A stretch of DNA of 5,651 nucleotides from Actinomycetota bacterium (GTDB lineage: Bacteria > Actinomycetota > Acidimicrobiia > Acidimicrobiales > Ilumatobacteraceae). The stretch lies in NCBI GenBank assembly GCA_009927375.1, contig RFNE01000356.1, positions 1 to 5,651 on the forward strand, in the 5' to 3' direction. The position numbers and the translations under genes are program-made. Shown here piece after piece: positions 1-4,145 of this stretch; the first letter of the stretch is position 1, and every line of letters begins with the position of its first letter. The notes under the pieces were generated by a model, which was given only the letters and a program-made list of their open reading frames with translations, did not search any database and had not been told where the DNA came from.

Positions 1-1
1 G

Positions 2-439
2 TCGCTCACGCTGTCGGATTCGTTCTGCGTGGATCGTCACCGCGACGACTTCATGGACCTCATCTTGAACGACATCGACATCTTGTTCTGCAACGAGTTC
101 GAGTTGATGTCGCTGTATCAGGTGAGCGACTACGAAGAAGCGCTCGGCCAGTTGCGCCAAGATTGCGAGTTCGCTGCCGTGACGCGCGACAAGCGGGGAT
201 CGGTCGTGATCAACGGACACGACGTCGTGCACATCGAGCCAGAGCCCGTCGAGCGCGTGGTGGACGCAACCGGTGCGGGTGATCTCTACGCCGCGGGATT
301 CCTCTATGGCTTCACGCGCGGCATGCCGATCGAGCACTGCGGGCGCCTCGGTTCGTTGTCCGCCTCGGAGGTCATCACCCACGTGGGTCCGCGACCACTG
401 GTGCAACTCAGCACGCTCATTCCTGCCCACATGCGGTAG
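2..439 (+). CDS. PfkB-family kinase, probable adenosine kinase, C-terminal part (5' end outside window)
   Basis: The reading frame is open from the first bases and the gene starts upstream of the window; the GTG at 29 lies inside conserved sequence and is not the start. About 145 residues remain. The fragment opens with LSDSFCVDRHR, as in bacterial adenosine kinases, followed by the PfkB NEFE element (Mg/phosphate region) and the signature DATGAGDLYAAGFLYG, whose GAGD holds the anion hole and catalytic Asp. PfkB enzymes phosphorylate a sugar or nucleoside hydroxyl with ATP in the cytosol; adenosine kinase makes AMP from adenosine for purine salvage. Family membership is seen directly. The adenosine substrate is inferred from overall resemblance, and ribokinase or another PfkB sugar kinase is the alternative. 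The gene ends with TAG, 33 bp before queF on the same strand. Confidence 0.85.
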   Translation, partial: SLTLSDSFCVDRHRDDFMDLILNDIDILFCNEFELMSLYQVSDYEEALGQLRQDCEFAAVTRDKRGSVVINGHDVVHIEPEPVERVVDATGAGDLYAAGFLYGFTRGMPIEHCGRLGSLSASEVITHVGPRPLVQLSTLIPAHMR

Positions 440-459
440 GGCATCGCGAATCGTCCCAA

Positions 460-472
460 TACGCTTGAGGGC
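460..472 (+). promoter_or_regulatory. Candidate -10 box (TACGCT) for a leaderless queF transcript
   Basis: TACGCT at 460-465 fits the actinobacterial TANNNT -10 element. The GTG start follows 7 nt later at 473, so transcription would begin at or next to the start codon. GAGG at 467-470 is too close to the GTG for a normal Shine-Dalgarno site. No -35 hexamer is obvious. The call is inferred from spacing. Confidence 0.45.
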
Positions 473-852
473 GTGTCACTCGACAACTTGACCGTCCTCG
501 GCTCGACCGTGCGCGAACCCATCGACCATGTCGAGGTCTTCCCTGCGCCGGCCCACGTCACGACGGTGCGCTTCACGACCGACGAGCTCGCCTCGATCTG
601 CCCGGTACGTCGCAGCCGGACCTCTCCAAGGTCGTCATCGAGTACCAGCCCGATCAGTTCTGCATCGAGTCGAAGTCGCTCAAGTTATACCTGTGGCGCT
701 TCCGCAACATGGCGGTGTTCGCCGAGGCACTGGCCGCGGAGATCGCAGGTGAAGTGATGACGACGGTCAAGCCGGTGTGGGTTCGTGTCGAGCTCACCCA
801 GCGCCCACGCGGTGGCATCGAGGTGCACGCCGTCGCCGAGCGCAACCGCTGA
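473..852 (+). pseudogene. queF: queF, NADPH-dependent 7-cyano-7-deazaguanine reductase (preQ1 synthase), one-base frameshift
   Basis: QueF reduces the nitrile of preQ0 to the amine preQ1 with NADPH in queuosine tRNA-modification synthesis. From the GTG at 473 the protein reads LTVLGSTV...DELASICPV, with the catalytic Cys at codon 43 (599-601). The frame then goes wrong. From 607 another frame continues as TSQPDLSKVVIEYQ, then CIESKSLKLYLWRFRN and RPRGGIEV, ending at TGA 850-852. One base appears lost next to position 606; restoring it gives CPVTSQPD, with seven residues from Cys to Asp as in B. subtilis QueF (C55, D62). The repaired protein would be about 126 aa, a short single-domain QueF. 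The glutamate matching B. subtilis E97 is present, but the preceding His96 position is Ala. Unrepaired, the first frame runs to a stop near 757 and lacks the Asp. It may be a real pseudogene or a sequencing or assembly indel; no slippery heptamer supports programmed frameshifting. Confidence 0.9.
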
Positions 853-899
853 CCGTCAACGGCATTCACTAAGTCCACTTGCCAGTACCAGACTTGGGA

Positions 900-905
900 T
901 AGTCT
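900..905 (+). promoter_or_regulatory. Candidate -10 box (TAGTCT) in the queF downstream gap
   Basis: TAGTCT fits TANNNT and lies in the 115-bp gap between queF and the 130-aa gene. A start site near 912-914 would give a 5' region of about 55 nt before the GTG at 968. It would also place the ATG at 915 almost at the 5' end of the transcript. No clear -35 element is visible. Confidence 0.3.
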
Positions 906-914
906 TGCGCGCTG

Positions 915-971
915 ATGTGGCGCGATGATTCTCGACATGGTCGACGACAGGGCGGCAGGTTCCGGCCGTGA
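915..971 (+). CDS. Possible 18-aa Arg-rich leader peptide overlapping the next start
   Basis: ATG at 915 opens an 18-codon frame, MWRDDSRHGRRQGGRFRP, six of whose residues are Arg. It stops at TGA 969-971, sharing GTGA with the GTG start at 968. It lies just downstream of a -10-like box, so it could be read as a leaderless ORF that delivers ribosomes to the next gene. A competing 20-codon frame starts at ATG 925 and ends at 987, so the arrangement may be chance. No function is assigned. Confidence 0.2.
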   Translation: MWRDDSRHGRRQGGRFRP

Positions 972-1360
972 TCGTCGGAGTGTGTGACACCGACCCTGTC
1001 GCCGCGGGGCTGATCGCGCATTACCTCTCGGTTGCGCTCGACGTACTTGTTCGAACCGAAGGGATCATCGCTCGCGTGGGTGTGCTCGAGCCATTCACGC
1101 TCATCGACCCGAGCCAAGTTCACTCGATTGGGGAGTCTCCGAGCTTCGACGTCATCGGCATCGATACCGACGTCGTCGCGTACGTCAGTCTGAATGGGTT
1201 CGGCTCAGCCCAGGTCGAGCAGCGATTCGTTGAAGACGGAATCGTCAACATTTGTTTGACCGACTACCTCGGTGGGCGCAATGGAGACGACCCCATTGCG
1301 ATCGCCGACGCGTGCATCGGGCTCGCGCGTGACCTCGCAACGCGCTTTTCCGGCTCCTAG
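968..1360 (+). CDS. Hypothetical protein, 130 aa
   Basis: I do not recognise this protein. The GTG at 968 is the first usable start in its frame, because the in-frame GTG at 917 is followed at once by a stop (926-928). AGG lies about 8 nt upstream and would be a weak ribosome binding site. The product is soluble, without signal peptide or membrane helix. It is rich in Val, Ile and Asp, suggesting an alternating strand/helix fold: MIVGVCDTDPVAAGLIAHYL at the N-terminus, a central strand-like stretch VIGIDTDVVAYVSLNGFG, and a C-terminal helix ADACIGLARDLATRF. Codon third positions are GC-rich, as in neighbouring genes, which supports a real gene. It ends with TAG, 6 bp before the convergent stop of the XRE regulator. 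It may be a lineage-specific cytosolic protein. Confidence 0.6.
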   Translation: MIVGVCDTDPVAAGLIAHYLSVALDVLVRTEGIIARVGVLEPFTLIDPSQVHSIGESPSFDVIGIDTDVVAYVSLNGFGSAQVEQRFVEDGIVNICLTDYLGGRNGDDPIAIADACIGLARDLATRFSGS

Positions 1361-1366
1361 GAGTCG

Positions 1367-1612
1367 TCAGCCGTCGATCAAGTCCGCGACGGGAACCCGC
1401 AACACCATCGCGATGCGCACGAGCGTGTCGATCGTGGGCGAGAGGCGGTTGTTCTCGATGCGATTGATGCTCTTGCGCTCGAGGCCCGCGTACTCGGCGA
1501 GTTGATCCTGCGTGAGTCCCGCTTCGTGGCGCGCATTGCGCACGTTGTCAGCGAGGTGACTATGCACCCGCTCGACTGGAGTCTTCCACTTGTTTGCCTT
1601 ACTGACGGCCAC
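1367..1612 (-). CDS. Small XRE/Cro-C1-type helix-turn-helix regulator, 81 aa
   Basis: The protein is little more than one HTH_3 domain. Residues 22-79 run VRNARHEAGLTQDQLAEYAG, then LERKSINRIENNRLSPTIDT and VLRVPVADLI. This is the classic five-helix XRE fold, with helix 2 starting at the TQ of GLTQ and the recognition helix around RKSINRIENN. Such proteins bind short palindromes as dimers and often repress their own gene. The start is GTG at 1612-1610, 6 nt after a TAAGGT box on the minus strand and without a Shine-Dalgarno site, which fits leaderless translation. A palindrome sits just upstream of that box at 1629-1640 and is a plausible self-operator. The gene lies 54 bp downstream of the 200-aa minus-strand gene and faces the 130-aa gene. 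There is no nearby toxin, methylase or restriction gene, so an antitoxin or R-M controller role is not supported here. Confidence 0.88.
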   Translation of the reverse strand: MAVSKANKWKTPVERVHSHLADNVRNARHEAGLTQDQLAEYAGLERKSINRIENNRLSPTIDTLVRIAMVLRVPVADLIDG

Positions 1613-1624
1613 GTGCCCACCTTA
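1613..1624 (-). promoter_or_regulatory. Candidate -10 box (TAAGGT) for leaderless XRE regulator mRNA
   Basis: On the minus strand TAAGGT (1624-1619) fits TANNNT and is followed by GGGCAC (6 nt) and then the GTG start at 1612. This would give a transcript starting at the start codon. The XRE gene would then have its own promoter in the 54-bp gap, besides any read-through from the 200-aa gene. Confidence 0.5.
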
Positions 1625-1628
1625 GTTC

Positions 1629-1640
1629 GGACAAATGTCC
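1629..1640. promoter_or_regulatory. Inverted repeat GGACA-AA-TGTCC, candidate operator of the XRE regulator
   Basis: A perfect inverted repeat with 5-nt arms and a 2-nt centre lies 4 bp upstream of the -10 box of the XRE gene, in the -35/-10 spacer. Size and position suit an XRE dimer blocking RNA polymerase, so autorepression is the simplest reading. It is inferred from position alone; no second copy was noticed in the window. Confidence 0.4.
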
Positions 1641-1666
1641 GCGGTGTGGCACGAATGCCCCGTTGG

Positions 1667-2269
1667 CTATGAGGTTTCTTCGGCGGGGAGGAAGGTGAGT
1701 CGCAGGTCGCCGAGCTTGACGAGGGTCGAGGCGACCCAGCCGCCGAGGGCGCCAAAGTGTTCATCGAGCACGGCACTCGAGCCGTCCTGCAGGGTCTCTT
1801 CGTTCAACTCGTATTGACCGCCATACGTCATCTCGATCGCGTAGTCCGTCGTGGTGGCGAGTGAATGACAGATCTCGATCGTGACGTTGTCGCGCTCGAG
1901 CTTGCCGTCGCCGATTGCCGGACTCTCGCTCACCGCGATCGCGTCAACGACGCTCGGTTGGGGTTGGTCGGCGAGCCGCTGCACGCGGAAGACGACCTCG
2001 ATGTCGATCGCGGGACGCTCGAGCATGACACCCTCGACGTACCAACTGCGATAGAGCGCTTGGCTCCAGCTGGGCCACGAAAACGTGATGTGCGCGACGA
2101 CGCGTGGTGGGGTGCCTTCGCCGGGTAGTCCATAGCTCGTCTCCCACACGAGGTCGCCGAGCAGCACGTCGGACTGGAGATGCTCTTCGAAGGCCTGGCG
2201 CTCGAGGAATGCATTGCTGAATGCATCCCGCAGCGCCCCGATGGCGTCGGTGAACACGTGATCGAGCAT
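1667..2269 (-). CDS. Hypothetical protein, 200 aa
   Basis: I do not recognise this protein. The start is taken as ATG 2269-2267, because a TACCCT -10-like box lies 8 nt upstream of it. The same frame stays open to 2530, but that extension would run antisense through the crotonase start. The N-terminus (MLDHVFTDAIGALRDAFSNA) looks helical. The rest looks rich in beta strands with regular aromatic residues, for example VVAHITFSWPSWSQALYRSW, IDIEVVFRVQRL, VTIEICHSLA and YAIEMTYGGQYEL, ending in LRLTFLPAEETS. The protein is acidic and cytosolic, with no signal peptide or membrane helix. It is divergent from the crotonase gene with a 61-bp shared promoter region and is followed by the XRE gene 54 bp downstream on the same strand. 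A beta-sheet ligand-binding or hotdog/START-like fold is conceivable but is a guess. Confidence 0.7.
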   Translation of the reverse strand: MLDHVFTDAIGALRDAFSNAFLERQAFEEHLQSDVLLGDLVWETSYGLPGEGTPPRVVAHITFSWPSWSQALYRSWYVEGVMLERPAIDIEVVFRVQRLADQPQPSVVDAIAVSESPAIGDGKLERDNVTIEICHSLATTTDYAIEMTYGGQYELNEETLQDGSSAVLDEHFGALGGWVASTLVKLGDLRLTFLPAEETS

Positions 2270-2276
2270 TGCAATG
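2267..2276. repeat. Perfect 10-bp palindrome CATTGCAATG at the start of the 200-aa gene
   Basis: The palindrome covers the ATG (2269-2267) and the presumed transcription start of the minus-strand 200-aa gene. It could be a small operator in the divergent promoter region, but a palindrome of this length can also occur by chance. Confidence 0.3.
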
Positions 2277-2283
2277 GAGGGTA
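2270..2283 (-). promoter_or_regulatory. Candidate -10 box (TACCCT) for the 200-aa gene
   Basis: TACCCT on the minus strand (2283-2278) fits TANNNT and is followed after 8 nt by the ATG at 2269. No Shine-Dalgarno sequence lies between them, so a leaderless transcript is likely. The box is one half of a divergent promoter region shared with the crotonase gene. Confidence 0.45.
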
Positions 2284-2318
2284 GTGCGTTGACGGCGCTC
2301 GGTGCGAGGCCACTTCTG

Positions 2319-2330
2319 TAGCCTTGCGGC
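2319..2330 (+). promoter_or_regulatory. Candidate -10 box (TAGCCT) for leaderless crotonase mRNA
   Basis: TAGCCT at 2319-2324 is followed by exactly 6 nt and then the ATG at 2331, with no ribosome binding site. TTGACG at 2289-2294 resembles a -35 box, but its 24-bp spacing to the -10 is too long for a normal promoter. Confidence 0.5.
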
Positions 2331-3083
2331 ATGGCTCTCGTGCGATGCGACATCGTGGATGGCGTCGCGACCCTGACGCTCGATAACCCCGCTGAGCGCA
2401 ACACGCTCACCAAGGAGATGGTCGCCGAGATCACCTCGACGATGGATGCACTCGAAGCGAATGCCTCCGTTGGCGCAGTCGTCGTAACTGGCGCAGCACC
2501 GGCGTTCTGTGCGGGCGCGAACCTCGGCAATCTCGCCGAGGCCGATGGCGAGTCGCTCGGAGTGATCTACGAGGGATTCCTGCGCATCGCGCGCAGCCCA
2601 CTGCCGACGATCGCCGCGGTCAACGGTGCGGCCGTCGGTGCGGGAATGAACCTCGCGCTCGGGTGCGACGTGCGCATCGCTGCGGAGCGAGCCAAGTTCG
2701 ACACGCGCTTCCTCCAGATCGGTATCCACCCCGGTGGCGGACACACCTGGATGCTCCGACGAATCGTCGGACCGCAGGCCGCGATGGCAACCGTCGTGTT
2801 CGGCGAAGTGCTCTCCGGCCGTGAAGCTGAGCGCATCGGTCTGGCCTGGAAGTGCGTGCCCGATGACGAACTCCTGTCGTGTGCGCACGAACTCGCCGCT
2901 CGTGCTGCGAGTGCGCCGCGCGAACTCGTGATCGAGACGAAGAAGACGATTGCGGCGATGGCTGACGTTCGTACTCATCCCGAGGCCGTCGCACGCGAGC
3001 TCGACCCGCAACTGTGGAGCACCCGCCAGCCCTGGTTCGCCGAGCGCCTGGCCGCCCTGCAGGCCAAGATCACCAAGAAGTAA
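2331..3083 (+). CDS. Crotonase-superfamily protein (enoyl-CoA hydratase/isomerase family), atypical active site, 250 aa
   Basis: Length and motifs are those of a complete crotonase fold, whose members act on acyl-CoA thioesters. Visible elements are LDNPAERNTL near the N-terminus, the first oxyanion-hole segment AFCAGANL (residues 58-65), the second oxyanion segment AAVNGAAVGAGMNLALGCDV (about 95-114), and FLQIGIHPGGGHTWML (127-142). By alignment to rat mitochondrial hydratase, E144 falls on Asn107 and E164 on Phe127; the 20-residue spacing is identical. Both acid/base glutamates of water addition are therefore missing. The CoA thioester site seems intact, so this may be an isomerase, a lyase, a thioesterase or a non-catalytic CoA binder rather than a true hydratase. 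The start is ATG 2331, placed by the -10 box 6 nt upstream. The gene is divergent from the 200-aa gene, and no other fatty-acid gene is in view to suggest a substrate. Confidence 0.9.
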   Translation: MALVRCDIVDGVATLTLDNPAERNTLTKEMVAEITSTMDALEANASVGAVVVTGAAPAFCAGANLGNLAEADGESLGVIYEGFLRIARSPLPTIAAVNGAAVGAGMNLALGCDVRIAAERAKFDTRFLQIGIHPGGGHTWMLRRIVGPQAAMATVVFGEVLSGREAERIGLAWKCVPDDELLSCAHELAARAASAPRELVIETKKTIAAMADVRTHPEAVARELDPQLWSTRQPWFAERLAALQAKITKK

Positions 3084-3123
3084 ACGTCCGTCCCGACGCG
3101 CGAACGCCGCCCCGCACCAGGTG

Positions 3124-3129
3124 TATGGT
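3124..3129 (+). promoter_or_regulatory. Candidate -10 box (TATGGT) for the small basic protein gene
   Basis: TATGGT lies in the 109-bp gap after the crotonase gene. A start site near 3136 would leave a leader of about 57 nt before ATG 3193, unlike the leaderless starts elsewhere in the window. No -35 match is seen 17 bp upstream. Confidence 0.35.
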
Positions 3130-3164
3130 GTCGCCAAGGGGAGCGAGCACAGAAGAATTCGTCG

Positions 3165-3184
3165 TCACCTGCGGGTGAGAAAGG
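3165..3184 (+). promoter_or_regulatory. Hairpin next to the Shine-Dalgarno site of the small basic protein
   Basis: TCACC (3165-3169) and GGTGA (3174-3178) form a 5-bp stem with a TGCG loop. It sits 2 nt before AAGG (3181-3184), which is the likely ribosome binding site 8 nt upstream of ATG 3193. The site decides the start. The hairpin could affect ribosome access, but it is short and may be incidental. Confidence 0.35.
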
Positions 3185-3192
3185 CGGGGTCA

Positions 3193-3510
3193 ATGAGCAA
3201 GCGTCATCGGGACCGGGAGGCAATCTTGCCACCGAAGGTCGAACTGCGAGCGCACGCGCACAACGAGCGTCATCGCGTCAATAGTGAGTTGAACGGGGTG
3301 GTGAACCTGGTGTCACACGGCGTCGAGCCGGACGACGTCATCGAACCTGGCCCGAACTGGAAGCCCGTGCATCACCACGACGCCAACGTCGGCAAGCAGT
3401 TGTCGCGCCGTCAGCGGTTGCGCCACTGGAAGACCAAGGACTGGAAGCGTCGCAGCGCACTTCGTAAGCAACGGGCGAGCGAGCTCGACCAGCTGCGCAA
3501 GAGCGCCTGA
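3193..3510 (+). CDS. Small, strongly basic protein of unknown function, 105 aa
   Basis: I do not recognise a family. The start is ATG 3193, supported by AAGG 8 nt upstream; in-frame GTGs at 3121 and 3175 are alternatives without such a site. By count about 15 Arg, 9 Lys and 9 His make up nearly a third of the protein. Basic clusters lie at both ends: MSKRHRDRE at the start, and LSRRQRLRHWKTKDWKRRSA then LRKQRASEL at the end. The middle, HGVEPDDVIEPGPNWKPVHH, is acidic and Pro-rich. The motif Trp-Lys occurs three times, in NWK, HWK and DWK. There is no Cys pair and no membrane segment, so a zinc ribbon or secreted role is unlikely. The composition suggests binding to nucleic acid or the ribosome. 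The gene converges with the GNAT gene, their stop codons separated by 2 bp. Confidence 0.7.
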   Translation: MSKRHRDREAILPPKVELRAHAHNERHRVNSELNGVVNLVSHGVEPDDVIEPGPNWKPVHHHDANVGKQLSRRQRLRHWKTKDWKRRSALRKQRASELDQLRKSA

Positions 3511-3512
3511 GA

Positions 3513-4145
3513 TCACAGCCAGTTCGTAGCGAGTTCGTCGCGACGGGTTGACCACTCTTCGGTCGTGAGACCGAAGCGGTAGTGGTCCTCCCATTCGCCG
3601 TTGATCTCGAGGAAGCGCTCGGCAAGTCCTTCATTGCGGAGACCAATCTTTTCCACCACGCGCAGGCTGTTCGTGTTGCGCGGAATGATGCAGATCTCGA
3701 TGCGATGGAGGCGGAGCTCTTCGAAGGCGAACTTGGCCATCACGACGACCGCCTCGGACATGTAGGCGTTCCCGGCACGCGAGCGGTCGATCCAGTAGCC
3801 GATCGTCGCCGACTGCATGGCGCCGCGCACGACGTTGTTCAGGTTGATCTCACCGGCGAAGGAATTGCCGACGAAGATTCCCATTGCATAGGCGTTCCCG
3901 GCTTGGCGCTCTCGGTCACGTGAGGCGCAACGATTGGTGAAGGCATCACGGCTGCGTGATGGGTCGGGGCTGTGCGGGTGGCTCAGCGGTTCCCACTTGG
4001 TCAGCCACTCGCCATTGCGCATCCGCACGTCGCTCCAGGCCTCGAAGTCCGTCGGGACAAGCGGACGAATCAGGATTCGTCGCCCGTAGAGACGAATCGG
4101 TGCGTTCGTCACGACGCTTGCGGGATGGCCACCGAAGCGCGTCAC
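3513..4145 (-). CDS. GNAT-family N-acetyltransferase, RimJ/RimL-like, 210 aa
   Basis: The fold is that of the acetyl-CoA-dependent RimJ/RimL N-acetyltransferases, which modify protein N-termini (ribosomal proteins S5 and L7/L12 in E. coli) or small amines. The N-terminal strand ILIRPLVPTDFEAW (24-37) is typical of the group. Next comes FAGEINLNNVVRG (about 96-108), the strand TIGYWID (114-120), then the acetyl-CoA loop RSRAGNAYMSEAV (121-133), equivalent to the R/Q-x-x-G-x-G/A motif. After it come FAFEELRLHRIEICIIPRN and NSLRVVEKIGLRNEGL, the usual C-terminal half, and YRFGLTTEEW. The GTG start at 4145 overlaps the TGA of the upstream phosphatase gene as GTGA, so the two are probably translationally coupled. 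The true substrate is unknown, and many RimJ/RimL-like proteins are not ribosomal modifiers. Confidence 0.88.
   Translation of the reverse strand: MTRFGGHPASVVTNAPIRLYGRRILIRPLVPTDFEAWSDVRMRNGEWLTKWEPLSHPHSPDPSRSRDAFTNRCASRDRERQAGNAYAMGIFVGNSFAGEINLNNVVRGAMQSATIGYWIDRSRAGNAYMSEAVVVMAKFAFEELRLHRIEICIIPRNTNSLRVVEKIGLRNEGLAERFLEINGEWEDHYRFGLTTEEWSTRRDELATNWL

Noticed and set aside
599..612. Programmed -1 ribosomal frameshift in queF
   Set aside because: No X-XXY-YYZ slippery site, and programmed frameshifting is not known for QueF; an indel is simpler.
1351..1373. Palindrome CTCCTAGGAG and flanking CGGCT/AGCCG between two convergent genes, as a two-way terminator
   Set aside because: The stems are 3-5 bp, overlap both stop codons and have no T-run on either strand.
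2207..2226. Direct repeat GAATGCAT twice, 12 bp apart
   Set aside because: It lies inside the 200-aa gene and reflects its DAFSNAF coding repeat, so regulatory meaning is unlikely.
1367..2269. Toxin-antitoxin or restriction-modification control unit built from the XRE gene and the 200-aa gene
   Set aside because: The 200-aa protein has no toxin, nuclease or methylase motif, and the two genes are separated by 54 bp with a separate promoter.
2270..2530. N-terminal extension of the 200-aa protein
   Set aside because: The frame is open, but it would be antisense to the crotonase N-terminus, and the promoter box and ATG at 2269 explain the start better.
1944..3137. Long minus-strand open frame of nearly 400 codons across the crotonase gene
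   Set aside because: It is antisense to a clear crotonase and also crosses the divergent promoter and part of the 200-aa gene. Its product is a low-complexity Arg/Ala/His-rich chain without domains, typical of a GC-rich shadow frame.
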